A DNA stretch of 64,000 nt, taken from positions 1 to 64,000 of the forward strand of contig WTGI01000035.1 in NCBI GenBank assembly GCA_011523635.1. Direction: 5' to 3'. The translations under genes were made by a program, and so were the position numbers. The notes under the pieces are model-generated. The model ran no database searches, was not told the origin of the DNA, and saw nothing but the letters and a program-made list of their open reading frames with translations. Source of the DNA: Acidimicrobiia bacterium. GTDB lineage: Bacteria > Actinomycetota > Acidimicrobiia > Spongiisociales > Spongiisociaceae. This document shows, piece after piece, positions 7,583 through 15,390 of this stretch (the first letter of the stretch is position 1; each line of letters opens with the position of its first letter).

Positions 7583-8614
7583 TCAGGCCCCGGTCGTGTC
7601 GGCCTGGAGCTGGCGCAGGTGGTCCTCGGTGCCGAGCGCGATGATGATGTCCCCGGGTTCCAGGACCAGCTGGCGGTCCGGGTTGGTCAGGAACGTCTCG
7701 CCTCGCCGGATCGCCAGGATGGTGCTCCCCGTCCGGTGCCGGATACTTGCTTCGCCCAAGGCGCGACCGGCCAGTTGCGAGCCCGGAGCGATCTCGAAGT
7801 GCGCCATCCGCACCTCGAAGTCGCCGTCTCGCATCACCACGTCGAGGAACTCCACCACCTCCGGCTGCGCCACCAGCGCCGCCATATGCGCCCCGCCGAT
7901 CTGGTGAGGGTTCACCACCCGGTCTGCGCCAGCCTGTTGCAGCTTGCTGATCGCCGCTCGGTGGTTGGCCCTTGCCACGATGAATATCTCGGGGTTGATC
8001 GACCGAGCCGTGAGCGCCACGAACAGATTGTCCACGTCGGAGTCGAGGGCTAGGACCAGGGTTCGGGCCCGTTCCAGCCCCGCCCGATGCAGGACGGCGT
8101 CATCGGTGGCATCGCCCTGCACCATCGGGATATCGAAAGAGCTATCCACGCGGTCCGGGAGCGAGCGGTCGACGACGACCACCTGCTTGCCGGTCCGGGT
8201 CATCTCCTCGCAGATGGCCTCCCCTACCTGGCCGAAGCCACACAGGACCACGTGGCCCTTCAGTCGATCGATTCCTCGTCTCATCCTTCGCCTCCGGAAG
8301 TGTCCCGTAACCCTGGCCTCGAACATGGTGTCGATCAGCACTCCGAGGGTATACAGGCCGGTACCGGTCCCGAACAGGATCAGGAAGATCGTGAACACCT
8401 CGTAGCGTGTGCTGAATATGCCCAGTTCCCGGTAGCCCACCGTCGAGATGGTGATGACCGTCTGGTAAAGGGCGTCGAGCCACGGCAGGCCCAGCAGGAC
8501 GTAGCCCGTCGTGCCGAGAATGAGCACCAAGCCCAGCAGGCCCAAGCCGGTGCGGAAGCGCGTCCAGCTGACCTCGCCCTCTTCGGACGGCCGCATGGAG
8601 GAGCCGATCTTCAT
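7583..8614 (-). CDS. Potassium channel with TrkA-N and TrkA-C (RCK) domains
   Basis: Two-helix ion channel of the MthK type. The first transmembrane segment lies at about residues 23-45, a pore loop with the filter T58-V-G-Y61 (TISTVGYRE) comes next, and a second transmembrane segment ends near residue 95. The cytoplasmic part has a Rossmann TrkA-N domain starting at HVVLCGFGQVGEAICEEM, then a TrkA-C domain near the end (SQLAGRALGEASI...LEPGDIIIALG). The filter ends in R-E rather than the more familiar G-D or G-E. Length is 343 residues, normal for the architecture. The gene lies eight bases from the upstream O-methyltransferase stop, and plsC follows. Confidence 0.88.
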   Translation of the reverse strand: MKIGSSMRPSEEGEVSWTRFRTGLGLLGLVLILGTTGYVLLGLPWLDALYQTVITISTVGYRELGIFSTRYEVFTIFLILFGTGTGLYTLGVLIDTMFEARVTGHFRRRRMRRGIDRLKGHVVLCGFGQVGEAICEEMTRTGKQVVVVDRSLPDRVDSSFDIPMVQGDATDDAVLHRAGLERARTLVLALDSDVDNLFVALTARSINPEIFIVARANHRAAISKLQQAGADRVVNPHQIGGAHMAALVAQPEVVEFLDVVMRDGDFEVRMAHFEIAPGSQLAGRALGEASIRHRTGSTILAIRRGETFLTNPDRQLVLEPGDIIIALGTEDHLRQLQADTTGA

Positions 8615-8621
8615 GTCGCCG

Positions 8622-9287
8622 TCAGACCTTGCGGGCCATCAGCAGGCCGTCGGCCACCGGCAGGAGCGTTACGTCCGCCACCCGACCATCTCGACCGACC
8701 TCGGCTGCCAGGTCCCGGAGGATGGAGGTCTGCCGGCCGGTGTCGTCCGGGTCGACCACCCGACCGCTCCAGAGGATGTTGTCCAGGATCATCAGCCCGC
8801 CGGAGCGCAGCAGGGACAGGCAGCGCTCGTAGTACCCGGGATAGTTCTCCTTGTCGGCGTCGATGAAGGCCAGATCGAAGTCCCCACCACTTCCTTCCCG
8901 GATCAAACTATCCAGCGTTTCGATGGCGGGACCGATCCGCAGATCGATCCGGTCCGCCACGCCCGCTCGCGCCCAGTAGCGGCGGGCCACACCGGTGTAG
9001 TCGACGCTTACGTCGCAGGCCACCAGGGAGCCGCCGTCTCGCATCGCCCGGGCCATGCAGAGGCTGCTGTAGCCGGTGAACACTCCGATCTCGACAATGC
9101 GGGTGGCGTCCATGAGCTTCACCAGCATCCCCATGAACTGGCCCTGGTCGGGCGAGATCTGCATGTTGGACTCGGGTAGGCGCGCGGTCTCCTCCCGAAG
9201 ATCGCGGCCCAGGTCATCCTCTCGGAGGGTGTTGGCCAGGATGTATTCGTACAGTTCCGGCGAGATGAACTGGTTGCCGATACTCAT
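8622..9287 (-). CDS. SAM-dependent O-methyltransferase, caffeoyl-CoA OMT family
   Basis: Class I methyltransferase of the metal-dependent catechol or caffeoyl-CoA family (Methyltransf_3). The SAM motif is VEIGVFTGYSSLCMA, the metal-binding region is FDLAFIDADKENY, and DNILWSGRVVDP is the conserved distal motif. Length is 221 residues, standard. The acceptor substrate cannot be read from the sequence; bacterial members act on many catechols and natural products. Between its start and the holB stop lie about 120 bases that hold only an AT-rich heptamer repeat. Confidence 0.88.
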   Translation of the reverse strand: MSIGNQFISPELYEYILANTLREDDLGRDLREETARLPESNMQISPDQGQFMGMLVKLMDATRIVEIGVFTGYSSLCMARAMRDGGSLVACDVSVDYTGVARRYWARAGVADRIDLRIGPAIETLDSLIREGSGGDFDLAFIDADKENYPGYYERCLSLLRSGGLMILDNILWSGRVVDPDDTGRQTSILRDLAAEVGRDGRVADVTLLPVADGLLMARKV

Positions 9288-9374
9288 CCTGCTACCTCGG
9301 TTTGCCTTACTGAGCGATGTTACAGCCGGGCCTGTGGCCAGTGGTCAGTGATCAGCGTCAATGTAATCCTATAT

Positions 9375-9409
9375 AACTAATAACTAGCAACTAACAACTA
9401 GCAACTAGC
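9375..9409. repeat. CTAG heptamer tandem repeat, site 2 (5 units)
   Basis: Five consecutive heptamers on the plus strand: AACTAAT, AACTAGC, AACTAAC, AACTAGC, AACTAGC. On the other strand the unit is GCTAGTT, a rotation of the units at 4887-4921. The array touches the TAG stop of holB, reading straight out of the coding sequence. Confidence 0.85.
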
Positions 9410-10479
9410 TACACGCCGTCGGCGAGGCGGTTGAAGAGCCAGGTGAGCACCAGCCTGGGGCGCTGGTTCTGGCGGAGTTGGACGCCGGCGTCGATCACCA
9501 ATTCCGCCGAGCGGGCCGCCGGACGAGCCGGCACCTTCGCCAGCTCGGTCCTCGGCACGTCCGGGTTGCGGACCGGCCCACCGTGCTGGACCGACGCCGC
9601 GTCCAGATACCAGGAAGCCAGCATGTCCAGGCCTGCCACCAGCAATGACGTTCCGGTCCGCCGCAAGGTGCGGTCGTAGCTGTCGCGTAACGCCTTCGGC
9701 ATCTGGTCTCCGCGTGACTTGAAGGACTCCTCCTCCTCATCGCGGCGGGCCTTGATCCCCTCCAGGAGGGGCTCGTGGGCGGCCAGCATCTCCTCGGCCA
9801 GCCGGAAACCGTGGCCGGGCTCGGACGGGAGTCGACCCGGGACCGCCAGCCATGACCGCCGGAAGGCCGCCGCCTCGCGGCTCTTCACCAGGTCCAGGGC
9901 CAGACCCGGCCTTCCCCCTGCAATCCGGGCGACCATCGACGCCCGCTCCGCTTCCGCGCCCCGGTCCACCAGCGCGGCGGCCAGCTCCGCCTCCGGCACC
10001 CGCCCGAAGCGGACCAGCCGGCAACGGCTCGCCACCGTGGGAGGCAGATCGTCGGCCGACTCGGCCACCAGGACGAAGACGGTCCCGGGCGGCGGCTCCT
10101 CCAGTGTCTTGAGCAGGGCGTTAGCCGCTGCCTCCGTCATCGTCGAGACCTCGTCAAGGAGGAACACCTTCCGGTCGGCCTCCACCGGGCGCAGGCTGGC
10201 TGCCGTGATCGCCACCCGGGATTGGCCCACCCCGAAGCCGGCCCGGCCCTCGGGTCCCATCACCACCACATCGGGATGGCTCTTCCGCATCACCCGATCC
10301 CGGTCAGCCTCCGACCGGCCCGCCAACTCCGCCGCGAACGAGAGCGCCACGGTGGCCTTCCCGACACCGGCGGGTCCGGTGAACAGGTAGGAATGGGCCG
10401 GCGACGCCACCTCGGCGCGCAGCGCGTCCAGGGTGGCCCGGTGGCCGATGATCCCGGCGCCCCCGTGCAGCCCGGCCAT
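9409..10479 (-). CDS. holB: DNA polymerase III delta-prime subunit
   Basis: Clamp-loader subunit that helps load the beta clamp at primer ends. The AAA+ domain shows a Walker A-like GPAGVGKAT, KVFLLDEVSTMTEAAANALL, LEEPPPGT and the SRC motif of clamp loaders (ASRCRLVRF). Length is about 356 residues. ATG at 10479 is the start because it overlaps the tmk stop as TGATG; the frame is open further upstream into tmk but that part is shadow. tmk-holB adjacency is typical of actinobacteria. The TAG stop is continuous with the CTAG heptamer array downstream. Confidence 0.9.
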   Translation of the reverse strand: MAGLHGGAGIIGHRATLDALRAEVASPAHSYLFTGPAGVGKATVALSFAAELAGRSEADRDRVMRKSHPDVVVMGPEGRAGFGVGQSRVAITAASLRPVEADRKVFLLDEVSTMTEAAANALLKTLEEPPPGTVFVLVAESADDLPPTVASRCRLVRFGRVPEAELAAALVDRGAEAERASMVARIAGGRPGLALDLVKSREAAAFRRSWLAVPGRLPSEPGHGFRLAEEMLAAHEPLLEGIKARRDEEEESFKSRGDQMPKALRDSYDRTLRRTGTSLLVAGLDMLASWYLDAASVQHGGPVRNPDVPRTELAKVPARPAARSAELVIDAGVQLRQNQRPRLVLTWLFNRLADGV

Positions 10480-11078
10480 CAGCCCGGGACTCCCAAGGCG
10501 TCCCAGGCGCCGGCCACCACCTGTTCCATCGGGCACCCGGCATCGATCACCGCGAAGCGACCGGGTTCTTCGTCGGCAAGCCTGGCGAAACCCTCGGCAA
10601 CCGCCCTGAGGAACGGAACGCCCTGGGCGCCGATCCGATCCGGTCTGGCCTGGCGCGCCAGGCCCTCGGCGGGAGAGACGCTGAGCAACACCACCACGTC
10701 GGGCCAGGTTCCGCGCAGGCCGGGTTGGTTGATCCGGCGGACGCGGTCCATGCCCAGCCCGCGGCCGGCGCCTTGGTAGGCGAGCGACGAGTACACGGAG
10801 CGGTCGCTCAGCACCCAGGCGCCCCGATCGAGAGCGGGACGGATCACCTCGACCACGAGCTGCGCCCGGGCTGCGGCGAACATCAGCGCTTCCGCCCAGG
10901 ACGTGACCGGAGGCCCGTCCAGGAGGATCTTTCGCAAGCCCTCCCCCACCGCGGTCCCGCCCGGTTCCCGCACCCGCACCACCTCGTGGCCGGCCTCCTC
11001 GAGGAGAAGGGCCAGGGCGGTCGACACGCTGGTCTTGCCGGCTCCGTCGATGCCCTCGAGGGCTATGTAGCGGTTCAC
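10479..11078 (-). CDS. tmk: Thymidylate kinase (dTMP kinase)
   Basis: Phosphorylates dTMP to dTDP for DNA synthesis. The Walker A loop is GIDGAGKTS near the N-terminus, the DRX motif appears as LSDRSVYSSLAYQG, and VVRVREPGGT follows the family pattern. Length is 199 residues, a stand-alone kinase. The start codon is GTG at 11078. As I recall, several actinobacteria such as Streptomyces have this kinase fused behind an MFS-like membrane domain; here the MFS gene is the next gene upstream on the same strand but is separated by 235 non-coding bases. tmk is coupled to holB by a one-base overlap. Confidence 0.93.
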   Translation of the reverse strand: MNRYIALEGIDGAGKTSVSTALALLLEEAGHEVVRVREPGGTAVGEGLRKILLDGPPVTSWAEALMFAAARAQLVVEVIRPALDRGAWVLSDRSVYSSLAYQGAGRGLGMDRVRRINQPGLRGTWPDVVVLLSVSPAEGLARQARPDRIGAQGVPFLRAVAEGFARLADEEPGRFAVIDAGCPMEQVVAGAWDALGVPG

Positions 11079-11097
11079 CGCGCTACCGCCCTGCCGC

Positions 11098-11306
11098 CGA
11101 GCCCTGATTCTTCATGTTTCCCGCCACACCGACGTACATTAGGCACTTCAACCTAATGAATTGGTGTGTGCCACTCCTGAACCAGACGTCTGAACGTCAC
11201 GCCAGGTCCAGACGCAGCCACCAGGTGGCTAGACGTACAGACCAGGAATCCAAGGCTCCTCCTTCCTTTACCGTACAAGCCCCCGATCCATGAAGAATCG
11301 GGGCTC
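11098..11306. repeat. Inverted-repeat-bounded intergenic segment (possible mobile-element remnant)
   Basis: The left end GAGCCCTGATTCTTCATG and the right end CATGAAGAATCGGGGCTC are inverted repeats with one mismatch in 18. Between them lie a perfect 7-bp hairpin (CATTAGG and CCTAATG, 11137-11158) and the palindrome CAGACGTCTG. The right end can also fold alone as CCCCGAT and ATCGGGG, which at the end of the MFS gene could act as a terminator-like stem without a T run. No ORF and no clear target duplication was seen. It fills most of the gap between tmk and the MFS gene. Confidence 0.5.
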
Positions 11307-11313
11307 TACCCGC

Positions 11314-12681
11314 TCAATCGCGGTACCCGGAGTCGCCCCGCCGGCCCCTCATCAAGCCGAACGCGCGGGAGGCATCCCGGATCGACCGCCGTACCTCGGG
11401 CGGCACATCCGGCTTGAGCAGAGCCGACCGGATGGCCAGGATCAGCAGCGAGCCTGTGCCGAGGATCAGGACGCCGGAGATTGCGAACAGGTTCCGGATG
11501 CCGCTGTCGAACGGCGAGGGGAAGATGCCATCCAGGGCGTTCGCCACCACCACGGCCAGCGCGAACGAGGCCAGCATGGCCATGCGGACCAGCGTGAACA
11601 GGGCCGCGAAGGTGCGCCCCCTGAGGGTGTCGTCCACCTCGCCATGGAGGTGGGTGAAGCCCGTGACATAGGCCACCCCGGTCCCGATCCCGCCCACCAG
11701 CACCCAACCGGCCGCTCCGCTGATGGTCTGGGCGAATGCGGCCAGTGCTATGGCCAGACCGGCCAGGCCGAGGCTCAGAGCATATGTCAGGTCGTAACGG
11801 GTCCGGTCGGAACTGAACACGGCGACCCCCATCATGCCCAGGCCCACCCCGACGCCCAGCGCGGTGACCAGCACTCCGAACCCGGTGTCGCCGCCTCGCA
11901 GGACGGCACTGGCGAACGACTGGCCGAGGGGCAGGAGAGCGCTCCCGCCGAACAGTGCCACCGCCATCCCGAACACCACCCGGCGGACGGTACGGGTCCG
12001 GGTGACGAATGCGAATCCCTCGACCATGTCGCGCAGGGGTTGTGCCCAGTCCCTCCCGGCCCGGTCCGTGGCGCCGCTCGTGTCGGCGAGCGTCGGCTTG
12101 GGAATGGCCATGGTGGCCACGATCGCCCCGGAAACCAGGAAGGTCACAGAATCCAGGACGAAGGCCAGGTCGGGGGCCCGGTCGATCGGACCCACCGCGC
12201 CCACCACCGCGTAGAGAGCGGCCACGCCCGACCACGTGGCCGCTCCGATCGGAGCGGTTCCGTATGCGGCGGCGGCGGAGAAGCTGTTGGCCTTCACCAG
12301 CTGTTCCGTCTCGACCAGGGTGGGTACCGCCGCTTCCCGCGCCGGTTGGCGAATCATGGTCAGGATCTCGAGGATCGAAGAGATGACGGCGATTGTGACC
12401 AGGTCGTTGGCCAGCACGAGCCATAGCACCACCACCGCGCGCCCGACATCGGATACCACCATCGTCCACTTACGATCGAACCGATCCGCCAGCACGCCCG
12501 CCAGCGAGCCCAGCAACAGGCTGGGGATGATCCGGCTCACCAGGGGGACCAGGACCGCGGTGCTGCCGCCGATGCGATCGGCCAAGGCAAGCGTGGCGAA
12601 GAACGTGATCCAGTCACCCCAGGAGGAGGCGGCACTCGCCCACCAGAGCCTCGCAAAGGCGCCTTTGCGTACTAGTTCTAT
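11314..12681 (-). CDS. MFS transporter (MFS_3-like)
   Basis: Multi-pass inner-membrane transporter of unknown substrate with about ten to twelve hydrophobic segments. Family-like features are the loop LADRFDRKWTMVVSDVGRA between helices 2 and 3 and REAAVPTLV after helix 4. The open frame continues upstream into topA, but between there and the first helix it contains no ATG, GTG or TTG. ATA at 12681 has GAGGG six bases upstream and gives 455 residues; CTG at 12705 is the other option. The next canonical start is a TTG inside helix 1 (LALADRI). The gene is divergent from topA. The context beside tmk recalls actinobacterial MFS-tmk fusions. Confidence 0.8.
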   Translation of the reverse strand: MELVRKGAFARLWWASAASSWGDWITFFATLALADRIGGSTAVLVPLVSRIIPSLLLGSLAGVLADRFDRKWTMVVSDVGRAVVVLWLVLANDLVTIAVISSILEILTMIRQPAREAAVPTLVETEQLVKANSFSAAAAYGTAPIGAATWSGVAALYAVVGAVGPIDRAPDLAFVLDSVTFLVSGAIVATMAIPKPTLADTSGATDRAGRDWAQPLRDMVEGFAFVTRTRTVRRVVFGMAVALFGGSALLPLGQSFASAVLRGGDTGFGVLVTALGVGVGLGMMGVAVFSSDRTRYDLTYALSLGLAGLAIALAAFAQTISGAAGWVLVGGIGTGVAYVTGFTHLHGEVDDTLRGRTFAALFTLVRMAMLASFALAVVVANALDGIFPSPFDSGIRNLFAISGVLILGTGSLLILAIRSALLKPDVPPEVRRSIRDASRAFGLMRGRRGDSGYRD

Positions 12682-12783
12682 GGTCGTCCCTCTTTGTCGT
12701 GTCAGACCCTCCGGGTACGCTCGTAGCCGGTGGGCTCGGGCACTATCGCCGGGCCGACCGGCCGTCGGGACGACCGGCCCGTT

Positions 12784-12813
12784 TTGACAAGCTCGACAGA
12801 ATGAGGATATTAA
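12784..12813 (+). promoter_or_regulatory. topA promoter, predicting leaderless mRNA
   Basis: A perfect -35 box TTGACA (12784-12789) is followed after 18 bases by TATTAA (12808-12813). Transcription would start six or seven bases later, at about 12820, which is the A of the topA ATG. No Shine-Dalgarno sequence stands at a useful distance (GAGGA ends 12 bases before the ATG), in keeping with a leaderless message, a form common in actinobacteria. Confidence 0.65.
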
Positions 12814-12819
12814 GACCTC

Positions 12820-15390
12820 ATGGCCAAGCCGCTCATCATCGTCGAATCCAACGCCAAGGCCAAGACCATCGGGGGCTACCTGGGAAGGGGTTACCGGGTG
12901 GAATCCTGCCAGGGTCACATCCGCGACCTACCCGACCGCGCCCAGCAAATCCCGACCAAGTACCGCGACCAGCCCTGGGCCAAGAACTGGGGAGTCGATG
13001 TAAACAACGATTTCGAACCCCTGTACATCGTTCCCAGCGACCGGCGCCGGATCGTCACCAAGCTGAGGCAGGCGGCCCGGGAAGCGTCCGAGCTGTACCT
13101 GGCGACCGACGAGGACCGGGAGGGAGAGGCCATCGCCTGGCACCTCACCGAGGTCCTGAAGCCCAAGGTCCCGACCCACCGGATGGTCTTCCACGAGATC
13201 ACGCCCGGCGCGATCAGGGAGGCCCTCGCCAACCCCCGTACTATCGACAGCTACCGGGTCGATGCCCAGGAAGCCCGGCGGACCTTGGACCGGCTGGTCG
13301 GCTACGGCGTGTCGCCGGTGCTGTGGCGCAAGGTCAGAAGGGGTCTCTCCGCCGGTCGGGTCCAGAGCGTGGCGGTGCGCCTGCTGGTGGAGCGGGAACG
13401 CCGGCGGATCGCGTTCCGGTCGGCGAGTTTCTGGAACGTGGAGGCCCGTCTCGTCACCGGCGGCGGTGAGGACTTCCAAGCCCAGTTGGTGGCCGTTGAC
13501 GGCGTGCGTACGGCCGGGAGCAAGGACTTCGACGCCAGGGGGAACCTGAAGTCCGCCGCGGTCGTGCTTCTCGACGGAGACCGATCGGCCCGACTCGCGG
13601 GAGCGATCGAGGGCTCCCGGTTGCGGATCCGGTCGGTGGACCGTAAGCCCTACACCCGCAAACCCCAGGCGCCCTTCCGCACCTCGACCCTCCAGCGAGA
13701 GGCCTCCACCAGGCTGCGGTTCGAGCCGGGCCGGACCATGCGGGCCGCCCAATCCCTCTACGAGAACGGTTACATCACCTACATGCGGACCGACAGCATC
13801 ACCCTGTCCGAGACCGCCCTGTCGGCAGCCCGCTCCGAGGTCGTGAAGCGGTTCGGCAAGGAATACCTGGCCTCCGGACCCATCCGGTACACCGGCAAGG
13901 TAGCCAACGCCCAAGAGGCGCACGAGGCCATCCGGCCCGCCGGCGACCGGTGGAGGACGCCCGAGGAAGTGGTGGAACTGGTGTCCGACCGCGACCAGCA
14001 CCTGGTCTACCAGCTGGTGTGGGCCCGTACCCTCGCCTCGCAGATGGCGCCGGCCCGGGGCGAGTCCACCCGCGTCCGGGCGGGAACCTCGCTCGAGGAC
14101 GGAACGGACGTGGAGCTCGAGGCGTCCGGCCTCACCATCCGGTTCCCCGGGTTCCTGAAGGTCTATGCCCAGGCCGACCGGGAAAGGCACCTCCCCCGCC
14201 TCGAGGTAGGCCACCGGGTCACCGCCCGTAACGCTCTCGCCAGGGAACACCGCACGGAGCCGCCGAGCCGGTACAGCGAGGCCTCCCTCATCAAGGAACT
14301 CGAGGATCGGGGGATCGGGCGGCCGTCCACCTACGCCTCCACCGTCTCCACCATCATCGAACGCGACTACGTGTTCAAGAAGCGAACCGCGCTGGTCCCG
14401 TCGGTGACGGCCTTCGCCACCACCGCGCTACTGGAGCGCCACTTCGACCACCTGGTCGACTACGGCTTCACCTCCCGCATGGAGGGAGACCTCGACAAGA
14501 TCGCCCGTGGCGAGGAGCGGAAGGTTCCCTGGTTGAGCCGCTTCTTCCACGGGAACGGATCCCCCGGCCTGCTGGAATTGATCGCCTCCGACCGCGTCAA
14601 GGAGATCGACCCGCGCAGCCTGTTCATACCCATCGGGGAGGACGCCACCGGCGCGGACGTGGTGGCGCGGGTGGGGAGGTACGGTCCGTATCTCGCCAGG
14701 GGCGAGGATCGAGCCTCGATACCCGAAGACCTGCCGCCGGACGAGCTGACCCTGGAGAAGGCCCTCAGCCTCCTGGAGGCTCCTTCGGGCGACAAGATCC
14801 TGGGCACCGATCCCGACTCGGGCCTGACCGTCCTGGCCCGCAATGGACGCTACGGACCCTACGTGCAACTCGGTGAGCAGGTCTCCGGATCCCGCCAGAA
14901 GCCCAAGCGAACCTCCTTGCTGGCCGGCATGGAACTGGATTCGCTGAGCCTGGAGGACGCCCTGCGCCTGCTTTCCCTGCCGCGCTCGGTAGGGGTTCAT
15001 CCCGACACCGGCCAGCCCATCGTGGCAGGCCTGGGACGCTACGGACCCTATCTGAAGATGGGTACCGAGTACCGCAACCTGGACGACCAGCAACTGCTCT
15101 TCGGCATCACCTTGGAAGACGCGGTCACCGTGATGAACCGGCCTAAGGCCCGCCGGGGCCGTCGGGCCGCGCCGCCGCTGAAGGAACTGGGCAAGGACCC
15201 GGAGTCCGGGGGCGCGGTGGTGGTCAGGACCGGGCGGTACGGGCCGTACTTGACTGATGGGATCGTCAACGCCTCGGTCCGGGAGAACGCCGTGGCCGGC
15301 CTTGGCCTCGAGGAGGCCGCCCGGCTGCTGGCCGCCAAGCGGGAGAAGTTGAAGAGCCAGGGCAAATGGCCGCCCAAGAGAAAGCGCTAG
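12820..15390 (+). CDS. topA: DNA topoisomerase I (type IA)
   Basis: Relaxes negative supercoils by transient single-strand cleavage. The N-terminal Toprim domain carries LIIVESNAKAKTI and the acidic triad TDEDREGEA (D97, D99, E101). The active-site tyrosine is Y321 in ENGYITYMRTDS. Further family blocks are SAGRVQSVAVRLL and GIGRPSTYASTVSTIIERDY. The C-terminal third has four GRYGPYL/V repeats (topo I C-terminal repeat type) and ends in a lysine- and arginine-rich tail that probably helps DNA binding and processivity, as in other actinobacteria. Length is 856 residues. Its TAG stop shares the palindrome CTAG with the stop of the convergent gene. Confidence 0.97.
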   Translation: MAKPLIIVESNAKAKTIGGYLGRGYRVESCQGHIRDLPDRAQQIPTKYRDQPWAKNWGVDVNNDFEPLYIVPSDRRRIVTKLRQAAREASELYLATDEDREGEAIAWHLTEVLKPKVPTHRMVFHEITPGAIREALANPRTIDSYRVDAQEARRTLDRLVGYGVSPVLWRKVRRGLSAGRVQSVAVRLLVERERRRIAFRSASFWNVEARLVTGGGEDFQAQLVAVDGVRTAGSKDFDARGNLKSAAVVLLDGDRSARLAGAIEGSRLRIRSVDRKPYTRKPQAPFRTSTLQREASTRLRFEPGRTMRAAQSLYENGYITYMRTDSITLSETALSAARSEVVKRFGKEYLASGPIRYTGKVANAQEAHEAIRPAGDRWRTPEEVVELVSDRDQHLVYQLVWARTLASQMAPARGESTRVRAGTSLEDGTDVELEASGLTIRFPGFLKVYAQADRERHLPRLEVGHRVTARNALAREHRTEPPSRYSEASLIKELEDRGIGRPSTYASTVSTIIERDYVFKKRTALVPSVTAFATTALLERHFDHLVDYGFTSRMEGDLDKIARGEERKVPWLSRFFHGNGSPGLLELIASDRVKEIDPRSLFIPIGEDATGADVVARVGRYGPYLARGEDRASIPEDLPPDELTLEKALSLLEAPSGDKILGTDPDSGLTVLARNGRYGPYVQLGEQVSGSRQKPKRTSLLAGMELDSLSLEDALRLLSLPRSVGVHPDTGQPIVAGLGRYGPYLKMGTEYRNLDDQQLLFGITLEDAVTVMNRPKARRGRRAAPPLKELGKDPESGGAVVVRTGRYGPYLTDGIVNASVRENAVAGLGLEEAARLLAAKREKLKSQGKWPPKRKR

